Assembly (NCBI GenBank): GCA_039184055.1
Contig: JBCDBH010000064.1
Coordinates: 1 to 20,492 of the forward strand
Origin: JBCDBH01 sp039184055
GTDB taxonomy: Bacteria; Acidobacteriota; Thermoanaerobaculia; Multivoradales; J023
DNA length: 20,492 nucleotides
Direction: 5' to 3'
A model generated the notes under the pieces. The model was given only the letters and a program-made list of their open reading frames with translations. It had not been told where the DNA came from and did no database searches. Made by a program: the position numbers and the translations under genes. The stretch's first letter is position 1. Each line of letters opens with the position of its first letter. This document shows, in pieces, positions 14,427 to 20,492 of the stretch.

Positions 14427-17150
14427 TCAGCCGTCGTCGCGCTTGTTCCAGCTCGACCGGACGAGCTCCCAGTCACCGATCTCTCCCGGCATTTTCTCGC
14501 CTTCTTTGGGAATGTAGAACGGCTCCTGCAGATACCACGGCATCCTCATGATCCGCGCCCAGCGCCGGTCATAGCGCTGTGTCGGCTCGGTGCCTTCGAC
14601 GAAGACCTCCTGGACCACCTTGTCACTCCCCGGTCCGGGAAGCAGGCCGCTGGCGTATTCGATCTCTTCCCAGATCACCCCGGGTGGCTCGGGAAACGTC
14701 TCACCGGCGACGATCCAGCCCTCTTCGAGACCTCGCTCGACGATGTCTCGAAAGGCCGGTAGGGAGGCCTCGGCCCCCGTCATGCCACGACCCAACGAAC
14801 GATTCTTGTCGTAGCCGACCCAGGTGAGGATGGTGAATTTGGGTGTGAAGCCGACGAACCAGGCGTCGGTGTAGTCATTGGTGGTGCCGGTTTTGCCACC
14901 GATCGCGACATCGAGCTTGGCCACCTTGCGGCCGGTGCCGTTTTGCACCGCGCCATGGAGCATCTCGGTCAGGATGTAGGCGATCTCTGGCTCCATGGCC
15001 TTTTGCGCACGGGGGAGATGCTCTTGTTTGACCGTGCCCGCCGGTGACGTGATGCGCTCGATCAAGTACGGCTCGACCCAAATGCCGTGATTGACGATCG
15101 CGGCGTAGGCGGCGGCCATCTCGAGCGGGGTGATGTCGGCGGCGCCGAGCGCCAGGCTCGGATAAGGCGGAAGCTCCGAAGTGATGCCGCAGCGTTGCGC
15201 GAGATCGATGACTTGATCGACTCCGACCATGTCGAGCAGCTTGACCGCGGTGACGTTGACCGATTGTTCAAGCGCGCGTCGCAGCGTGGTGATGCCGTAA
15301 TACTGCCGGTAGTAATTGCGCGGGCTGTAGCCTTCCTCGACCCCGGCACCGGGAAAGGTCGCAGGACCGTCGAAGATCTGGTCGGCGGCGCTGTAGCCGG
15401 CCTCCAGAGCGGAGCCGAAGACGAACGGCTTGAACGACGAGCCGACCTGACGCTGAGCCTGGGTGACGCGATTGAATTCGTTGCGTTCGAAGCTCCAGCC
15501 CCCGACCATGGCGCGAATCGCGCCGGTCGCCGATTCGAGCACCACCGCCGCGCCTTCGACTTCGGGCTCTTGCTCGAGCATCAGAACACGCTGACCGTCG
15601 TTATCTTCTTCCAGTCGAACCCAGGCGACGTCGCCGACGGCGAGAAGGTCACCGGGGCGCGAGCGTCGTGTCCATTTGATGCCCTTGGCGTCGAGCGGAA
15701 AGGTCTGATCGCCGACCTTGACCGTCGCGGTCTTGGTATCGACGTTCAACACCAAGCCCTCGTACCACGTGTCGGGCTCGACCTCTTCCAGGCCCGACCA
15801 GGACGAGAGCGATTCGGCCGCGAGATCCTCGGCCTCGAGGGTGCGGAGCGCGCCCCGCCAGCCTCGGCGGTGATCGAGCCAGAGCAGCTGGTCACGCAAG
15901 GCGTCCTCGGCCGCGGCCTGGATCTGTCGATCGAGCGTGGTGTGGACCTGGAGACCGCGATCATAGAGATCGCCACTGCCAAAGGTGTCGGCGAGATAGC
16001 GCCTCACGTCTTCAGCGAAGTACGAGCCGATCGACACTTCGCGCCGGCGGGGCGCGAGGACCAGCGGCGCGTCCCTGGCCTCATCGTGGGTCGCCTGGTC
16101 GATGAAACCCTCTTCGAGCATCCGACCGAGCACGTAGTTGCGGCGGATCACGCCACGTTCTGGATTGTTGTAGGGATGGTCCGACGGCCGTTGTGGAATC
16201 CCGGCGAGGGTCGCGGCTTCACCAACCGTCAAATCAGCGGCGGGCTTGCTGAAATAATCCCGCGCCGCGGCCTCGACGCCATAATTGCCGTGGCCGAAAT
16301 TGACCAGGTTCGCGTAGAGCGTGAGGATCTGCTCTTTGGAATATTGTTTCTCCAGCTCGACGGCCAAGAACGCTTCTTCGATTTTGCGTTTGAGCCGTTT
16401 TTCTCGCGTGAGAAAAAGCTCGCGCGCGAGCTGCATGGTGAGCGTTGAAGCGCCTTCAGCGGCTCGGCCTTCCCGTAGGTTGGTGAGTCCCGCACGCACG
16501 ATGCCCTGTAGATCGATCCCGGCGTGGTCGTAGAAGTTGCCGTCTTCCGCCGCGATGATGGCTTGTTTGATCAGCGGCGGGAGCTCGTTCTCACCGAGCA
16601 TGACGCGATTCTCACGCGAGTACGTCTGGAAGATCTCGGCGTCACGATCGTAGAGGTTGGTCACCAGACGCGGAGTGAACTCCTCGAGGGTGGCCACCTC
16701 CGGCTGGTGAATCCACGCCGCCACCGCGACGCCCGCGCTCATCGCCAACACGCCGACAAAAAGCGGAATCAGCAAACCGTAGACCAGGCGAGGGTGACGG
16801 CTCGGCCACCAGCCCGCGTCGTCGTCCGGGTGGTCGGCCAGCGTGGTCGCGGGTAGGGAGGTAGGGGTCGGACGCGATGTGGGATCCGGTTTGGAGGGCG
16901 GCGGTGGCGGCGCACTTTCCCGCACGGGTGTACTCGTGCTTTCTCGCACGGTTGTGCTCGCGGTCTCTCGCGCCGGCCGAGTCGCGGTTTCCCGCACCGC
17001 TGGATCCAGCGGTGACAACCCGCGTGGTGGGGTCCCGGTGCTTCTCTCGGGCTGGCGCGGCGATCGAGGATCGTCGCCGGCGGAGCGTTCAGGCTCGGAG
17101 GATTTGTTTTTCTCGGCGTTGGGATCGTCGGGAAGCGGATCGAATTCCAT
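14427..17150 (-). CDS. Class A penicillin-binding protein, PBP1A-like (GT51 transglycosylase plus transpeptidase)
   Basis: Bifunctional peptidoglycan synthase of 907 residues, anchored in the inner membrane with its domains in the periplasm. Order: a disordered Pro/Thr/Arg/Asp-rich cytosolic tail (1-118), one TM helix (about 122-147), GT51 (about 170-340), an OB-like linker domain (about 440-530) and the transpeptidase (about 535-800). GT51 motifs are intact: catalytic Glu202 in AAEDGNFYDHAG, GASTLTMQLARELF, and a second Glu at 259 in KRKIEEAFLAVELE, matching E290 of E. coli PBP1B. The transpeptidase triad is Ser571/Lys574 (SSFK), SVN at 630-632 and KTG at 753-755. The ATG at 17150 has a TACACT -10 just upstream and almost no leader. 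The long N-terminal tail is unusual in length and carries a short tandem repeat. Family is certain; subclass naming (mrcA/ponA) is left open. Confidence 0.96.
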   Translation of the reverse strand: MEFDPLPDDPNAEKNKSSEPERSAGDDPRSPRQPERSTGTPPRGLSPLDPAVRETATRPARETASTTVRESTSTPVRESAPPPPPSKPDPTSRPTPTSLPATTLADHPDDDAGWWPSRHPRLVYGLLIPLFVGVLAMSAGVAVAAWIHQPEVATLEEFTPRLVTNLYDRDAEIFQTYSRENRVMLGENELPPLIKQAIIAAEDGNFYDHAGIDLQGIVRAGLTNLREGRAAEGASTLTMQLARELFLTREKRLKRKIEEAFLAVELEKQYSKEQILTLYANLVNFGHGNYGVEAAARDYFSKPAADLTVGEAATLAGIPQRPSDHPYNNPERGVIRRNYVLGRMLEEGFIDQATHDEARDAPLVLAPRRREVSIGSYFAEDVRRYLADTFGSGDLYDRGLQVHTTLDRQIQAAAEDALRDQLLWLDHRRGWRGALRTLEAEDLAAESLSSWSGLEEVEPDTWYEGLVLNVDTKTATVKVGDQTFPLDAKGIKWTRRSRPGDLLAVGDVAWVRLEEDNDGQRVLMLEQEPEVEGAAVVLESATGAIRAMVGGWSFERNEFNRVTQAQRQVGSSFKPFVFGSALEAGYSAADQIFDGPATFPGAGVEEGYSPRNYYRQYYGITTLRRALEQSVNVTAVKLLDMVGVDQVIDLAQRCGITSELPPYPSLALGAADITPLEMAAAYAAIVNHGIWVEPYLIERITSPAGTVKQEHLPRAQKAMEPEIAYILTEMLHGAVQNGTGRKVAKLDVAIGGKTGTTNDYTDAWFVGFTPKFTILTWVGYDKNRSLGRGMTGAEASLPAFRDIVERGLEEGWIVAGETFPEPPGVIWEEIEYASGLLPGPGSDKVVQEVFVEGTEPTQRYDRRWARIMRMPWYLQEPFYIPKEGEKMPGEIGDWELVRSSWNKRDDG
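16902..16997 (-). repeat. Four 24-nt tandem repeats in the PBP N-terminal tail
   Basis: Reading the gene strand, four consecutive eight-codon units encode VRETATRP, ARETASTT, VRESTSTP and VRESAPPP (residues 52-83 of the PBP). The unit starts are exactly 24 bases apart (16997, 16973, 16949, 16925). The repeat lies in the predicted disordered cytosolic tail before the membrane helix, so copy number may vary between strains without harming the catalytic domains. Confidence 0.75.
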
Positions 17151-17156
17151 ACCCTG

Positions 17157-17162
17157 AGTGTA
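17157..17162 (-). promoter_or_regulatory. -10 hexamer (TACACT) abutting the PBP start
   Basis: On the minus strand TACACT is followed by six bases (CAGGGT) and then the ATG of the PBP gene. Normal spacing would place the first transcribed base at the A of the start codon, giving a leaderless mRNA. No convincing -35 was found at 16-18 bases; TGGACC lies 20 bases upstream. Confidence 0.35.
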
Positions 17163-17168
17163 TCGGAC

Positions 17169-17363
17169 CTACGCCTCGTCGCGGTCCACATGCAGCGGTT
17201 TCGGTATTCCTGGGCCGAACGTCGGAAGCATAGGGTCTGGATATTCAACTAGGCGAATTACATCGGTTTCATGGTTCCTTAACCGCCACCTCACGGCTCG
17301 CTTCCAGAATCTGGGTGCTTCGTCGGAAGCAAAGTCCGGTTCGAGTCTGCCCGTGTCTCTCAC
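17169..17363 (-). pseudogene. Possible small gene or gene relic, function unknown
   Basis: A 64-codon frame with a GTG start and TAG stop. The open frame extends 12 codons further upstream without a start before an in-frame stop. The translation is protein-like, with segments such as RLEPDFASDEAPRFWKRAVR and LVEYPDPMLPTFGPGIPKP, but codon use differs from every neighbour: AGA, AGG, TTA, CTA and ATA occur although they are rare in the rest of the window. This fits either the degraded 3' end of a foreign gene or a chance frame in lower-GC DNA. No family recognised and no ribosome site seen. It would lie upstream of, and in the same direction as, the PBP gene. Confidence 0.22.
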
Positions 17364-17423
17364 GATGAGGCCGTTTACGGCAGCGCCTTCTACACGCTAG
17401 TTCACGGTTCCAATGCGTCTGTT

Positions 17424-17466
17424 GCGCACACGTGTGCGCGCGTGGGCGAAGCTATGCCCACACGTG
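17424..17466. promoter_or_regulatory. Paired CACACGTG operator-like sites with palindromes
   Basis: GCGCACACGTGTGCGC at 17424-17439 is a perfect 16-bp palindrome. The core CACACGTG occurs at 17427-17434 and again at 17459-17466, 32 bases apart or about three helical turns, so both sites face the same side of the DNA. Between them GTGGGC (17442-17447) and GCCCAC (17456-17461) form an inverted repeat with an eight-base loop. The array ends 41 bases before the GTG of the secreted nuclease. A dimeric or paired regulator of that gene is the natural reading; its identity is unknown. Confidence 0.45.
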
Positions 17467-17507
17467 ACACAAAAAGCTGTACCGCGACAAAAGAGAGGAG
17501 TTTTTTC

Positions 17508-20492
17508 GTGCTTATCGAAACCGCGCGGCGACTGTGTTTCGCCGCTCTTGCCATCATGCTGTTCGCCGCGCCCGCCAGTGCGGCCGATCTGTTCATGTCC
17601 GAGTACATCGAAGGGAGCTCGTTCAACAAAGCGATCGAGGTCTTCAATCCGGGCAGTGCCACCGTCGATCTCTTCGCCGAGAGCTACACCCTCGAGGTCT
17701 ATTTCAACGGCAACACAGCGCCGGGTACCGTGATCGCCCTGAGCGGCACAGTGGCGGCTGGCGATGTCTTCGTGTACGCCGACAGCCGTGCCAACAGCTC
17801 GATTCTCGCCGTGGCCGATCAGACCGGCACCTCGTCACTTTTCAACGGTGACGACGCCGTAGTGCTCAAGAAGAACGGCGTCATCGTCGATGCGATCGGC
17901 GAGATCGGTGTCGATCCGGGGAGTCAATGGGGCAGCGGTGTCACCTCGACTCAGGACAACACCCTGCGCCGCCAGGTCGCCTTGTGCAGCGGTGATCTCG
18001 ATGCTGACGACAGCTTCGATCCGAGCACCGAATGGGACGGCTACGCGCAGAACGATAGCGCCGATCTCGGTAGCCATGGCGCCAGCTGTAGTGGCGGCGC
18101 TTGCTCCGACACGCTCTTCATTTCCGAGATCATCGAGGGCAGCTCGTTCAACAAAGCCGTCGAGCTGGTGAATCTGACCGGTGCCACGGTCGACCTCGGT
18201 GTCGACAGCTATACCCTCGAGATCTACTTCAACGGCAATACCTCGGCCGGTTCCACCATCACGCTGTCCGGCACGGTCGGCGATGGTGATGTCTTCGTCT
18301 ACGCCGATAGCCGTGCCAACGGCTCGATTCTCGCCGCGGCCGATCAGACCGGCACCTCGACGCTCTTCAACGGTGACGACGCCGTGGTGCTCACGAAGAA
18401 CGGCGTTATCGTCGACGTGGTCGGTGAGATCGGTTTCGATCCGGGTAGCCAATGGGGCAGTGGTCTGACCTCGACGCAGAACAACACCCTGCGTCGCAAC
18501 AGCGATGTTTGTGGTGGCGACGACAACGGTAACGATGTTTTCGACCCGTCGATCGAGTGGACCGGCTACGCGCAGAACGACAGCGCCGATCTCGGTAGCC
18601 ATACGACCACCTGCACCTGTGGTGGCGGCGGTGAATGCCCGGCCGACCTGATCGTCTCCGAAGTGGTCGAAGGCAGCTCCAACAACAAGGCCGTCGAGCT
18701 CTACAACGCCACTGGCGCCAGCGTCGATCTGGGTGCCGGCAACTACCAGCTGCAGTTCTATTTCAACGGCAACACCTCGGCCGGTCGGACGATCAATCTG
18801 AGCGGTACCGTGGCCGACGGTGACACGTTCGTCGTCGCCCACAGCAGTGCCTTCAGCGGCACGCTCGCGGTCGCCGATCAAACGGAGGGTGGCAGCTGGT
18901 ACAACGGTGATGACGCCATCGTGCTGGTCAAAGACGGTACCGACATCGATGTCGTCGGCGAAGTCGGTTTCGACCCGGGCAGCCAGTGGGGGAGCGGTGT
19001 CACCTCGACGCAGAACAACACCATCCGTCGCAACGACGATGTTTGCGACGGTGATCCCAGCGGCAACGACGCCTTCGATCCGTCGATCGAGTGGACCGGC
19101 TACGCGCAGAACGACGTCAGCGACCTCGGCAGTCACACCAGCACCTGCACCTGTGACGGTGGTGGCGGCCCGCCGGTCGGCACCAACCTCGAGATCTGGG
19201 AGGTCCAGGGTAGCGGTCTGGCTTCGCCTTTCCTCAACCAGACCGTCACCTTGGAAGACAACATCGTCACCGCCGTCGGTCCGGAAGGCTTCTTCATCCA
19301 GACCCCGACCGCTCGTGACGACGCCGATGTCGACACCTCGAACGGTCTTTACGTCTACACCATCACGGCACCGACCGTCACGGTGGGTGATCAGGTCGAT
19401 GTCACCGGAAATGTCGCCGAGTTCTTCGACTTCACCGAGCTCAACGGCACCCTGACCATCACCGTCGACTCGAGCGGCAATCCACTGCCGCCCGTCGTCA
19501 CCTTCAATGCCCTGGTGCCGTCGCCGAATCCGGCGACACCGAGCTGCGCGATCGAATTCGAGTGCTACGAAGGCATGCGGGTCCAAATCGCTGGCGGTAG
19601 CGTCGGTGGACCCAACCAGGCGTTCGGTTCCGATCCGATCGCCGAGGTCCACATCACCGCCGCGGCGCGTGCCTATCGTGAGACCGGTGTGGCCTTTCCG
19701 GGCTTGGGTGGCACCATTCCCACCTGGGATGGCAACCCCGAGGTCTTCGAGCTCGATCCCGACAAGCTCGGGCTCACCAACCAGACCATCGCCGCCGGTT
19801 CGACCTTCGACGCGACCGGTGTCATCGGCTACGAATTCGGTGGCTACGAGCTGTGGCCCACCACGCTCAGCGTGACCACCACCCCGACCCTGCCGCTCGC
19901 GGTGCCGGTGCGCGCCGCAGGTGAATTCACCATCGGCTCGCTCAACCTCTTCCGTCTCTACGACGACATCGACGATCCGGGTGGTGACACCGTCGTCTCG
20001 ACCGCCGAGTATCAGGATCGACTGGAGAAATTCTCCCGCTACATCCGTCTCGTGCTCGACTCGCCGGACGTCCTCGGCGTGCAGGAAGTCGAGAAGATCT
20101 CGGTGCTCAGCGCCTTGGCCAGTCGGATCCAGAGCGACGATGCGACGATCGTCTACACCGCCTACTTGGTGGAAGGCAACGACGTCGGAGGTATCGACGT
20201 CGGCTACCTGGTGCGGAACACGGTGAGCGTCACCGCCGTCACCCAACAGGGCGCCGCCGAGATCCACACCTTCGACGGCAGCCTGCTCCACGATCGTCCG
20301 CAGCTTCTGCTCGAGGCGAGCTACACCGGCAACGGTGCGCCGCTCGCCTTCGCGGTGATGAACAACCACACGCGTTCCCTGTCGCGGATCGACGATCCCG
20401 TCGACGGCGCCCGGGTGCGTAACAAACGGCTCGAGCAGGCGCAGTCGATCGCCCAGAAAGTGCAGACCTACCAGACCACCAACCCGAGCACC
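17508..20492 (+). CDS. Secreted multidomain nuclease: three lamin-tail domains plus EEP domain (ExeM/NucH-like; 3' end off window)
   Basis: Extracellular or surface protein; 995 codons are visible and the gene is open at the window end. The GTG at 17508 follows AGAGGAG at seven-base spacing and opens a Sec signal peptide (LCFAALAIMLFAAPASA, cut near residue 24). Three lamin-tail domains follow (about 25-196, 200-371, 378-549), each with EGSSxNKA, YFNGNT, WGSG(V/L)TSTQ and a final GYAQND. Asp-rich loops and Cys-rich Gly linkers separate them. A beta/OB-like region starts near 558, and a metal-dependent endonuclease/exonuclease/phosphatase fold begins near 806 with Asn813 (SLNLF), Gln859-Glu860 (GVQEVE) and NNH at 952-954. 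The later GDxN and SDH motifs would lie beyond the edge. ExeM/NucH relatives degrade extracellular DNA. Nuclease function is inferred from this layout; a phosphatase is the alternative. Confidence 0.88.
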   Translation, partial: MLIETARRLCFAALAIMLFAAPASAADLFMSEYIEGSSFNKAIEVFNPGSATVDLFAESYTLEVYFNGNTAPGTVIALSGTVAAGDVFVYADSRANSSILAVADQTGTSSLFNGDDAVVLKKNGVIVDAIGEIGVDPGSQWGSGVTSTQDNTLRRQVALCSGDLDADDSFDPSTEWDGYAQNDSADLGSHGASCSGGACSDTLFISEIIEGSSFNKAVELVNLTGATVDLGVDSYTLEIYFNGNTSAGSTITLSGTVGDGDVFVYADSRANGSILAAADQTGTSTLFNGDDAVVLTKNGVIVDVVGEIGFDPGSQWGSGLTSTQNNTLRRNSDVCGGDDNGNDVFDPSIEWTGYAQNDSADLGSHTTTCTCGGGGECPADLIVSEVVEGSSNNKAVELYNATGASVDLGAGNYQLQFYFNGNTSAGRTINLSGTVADGDTFVVAHSSAFSGTLAVADQTEGGSWYNGDDAIVLVKDGTDIDVVGEVGFDPGSQWGSGVTSTQNNTIRRNDDVCDGDPSGNDAFDPSIEWTGYAQNDVSDLGSHTSTCTCDGGGGPPVGTNLEIWEVQGSGLASPFLNQTVTLEDNIVTAVGPEGFFIQTPTARDDADVDTSNGLYVYTITAPTVTVGDQVDVTGNVAEFFDFTELNGTLTITVDSSGNPLPPVVTFNALVPSPNPATPSCAIEFECYEGMRVQIAGGSVGGPNQAFGSDPIAEVHITAAARAYRETGVAFPGLGGTIPTWDGNPEVFELDPDKLGLTNQTIAAGSTFDATGVIGYEFGGYELWPTTLSVTTTPTLPLAVPVRAAGEFTIGSLNLFRLYDDIDDPGGDTVVSTAEYQDRLEKFSRYIRLVLDSPDVLGVQEVEKISVLSALASRIQSDDATIVYTAYLVEGNDVGGIDVGYLVRNTVSVTAVTQQGAAEIHTFDGSLLHDRPQLLLEASYTGNGAPLAFAVMNNHTRSLSRIDDPVDGARVRNKRLEQAQSIAQKVQTYQTTNPST
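17586..19150 (+). repeat. Three tandem lamin-tail-domain coding repeats (525-534 bp)
   Basis: The EGSS codons begin at 17610, 18135 and 18669, so the period is 525 then 534 bases. Copies two and three share an identical 36-base stretch (18546-18581 and 19080-19115), and all three share GGCTACGCGCAGAACGA. Similarity at the DNA level this long after duplication suggests recent amplification or ongoing gene conversion. Confidence 0.85.

Larger units (their letters stand above)
17151..17507. other. 357-bp intergenic region between the divergent PBP and nuclease genes
   Basis: Its composition looks less GC-rich than the flanking genes. It contains a -10 for the PBP gene at its left edge, a possible small ORF or gene relic on the minus strand (17169-17363), two CACACGTG sites with palindromes (17424-17466) and the ribosome site of the nuclease (AGAGGAG ending at 17500). 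No tRNA or intrinsic terminator was recognised. Confidence 0.6.

Noticed and set aside
17413..17733. Plus-strand 106-codon frame over the nuclease start
   Set aside because: It is out of frame with the signal peptide and lamin-tail domain and has no ribosome site or family features.
17835..20369. Antisense 844-codon open frame opposite the secreted nuclease
   Set aside because: The plus-strand reading has a ribosome site, signal peptide and recognisable domains. The minus frame is Asp/Val/Arg-rich low-complexity text mirroring the repeated lamin-tail codons, as expected in GC-rich DNA.

Overview
The window is GC-rich, almost wall-to-wall coding DNA from a bacterium. It carries an encoded-CCA tRNA, a bacterial-type AspRS, a class A penicillin-binding protein, a membrane HD-GYP sensor and a secreted lamin-tail nuclease. 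The small membrane TPR protein with a basic 'KEIKRD...' N-terminus and the general gene style fit Acidobacteriota (perhaps Thermoanaerobaculia) or another GC-rich, two-membrane lineage. This placement is an inference from style, not from a marker-gene tree.

Region 1 (1-4065, minus strand) is a tightly packed four-gene unit read right to left: a GT2 glycosyltransferase, a YbgC-like 4HBT thioesterase, an APC permease fused to two universal-stress-protein (USP) domains, and a six-TM voltage-gated K+ channel that runs off the left edge. Three of the four junctions overlap or abut (GTGA, TTGA, one-base gap), so the genes are very probably translationally coupled.

Region 2 (4142-9460, plus strand) runs divergently: gamma-carbonic anhydrase, aspS and aroB, all overlapping or abutting, then a HAMP/HD-GYP c-di-GMP phosphodiesterase-type sensor. 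Region 3 (9461-9835) is non-coding: a 167-bp MITE-like element with 19-bp terminal inverted repeats, a detached copy of one end, and tRNA-Arg(CCU).

Region 4 (9836-14409, plus) holds a single-TM TPR protein, a pyrimidine-nucleoside phosphorylase, and the ribosomal operon rpsF-rpsR-rplI. The operon has its own promoter and a structured leader that can pair with the UUG start codon of rpsF, and a glycan-type SAM methyltransferase follows directly. Region 5 (14427-17150, minus) is a convergent class A PBP (PBP1A-like) with a proline/arginine-rich N-terminal tail built on a 24-nt tandem repeat.

Region 6 (17151-20492) is a 357-bp intergenic stretch with palindromic CACACGTG sites and a possible gene relic, then a large secreted protein with three tandem lamin-tail domains, a beta/OB-like region and the start of an endonuclease/exonuclease/phosphatase domain, cut by the window end.

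Most of the window is housekeeping. The parts most worth a second look are the coupled GT2/thioesterase/APC-USP/Kv unit, the rpsF leader, the MITE-like element beside the tRNA, the triple-LTD nuclease with its operator-like upstream region, and two candidate leaderless transcripts.
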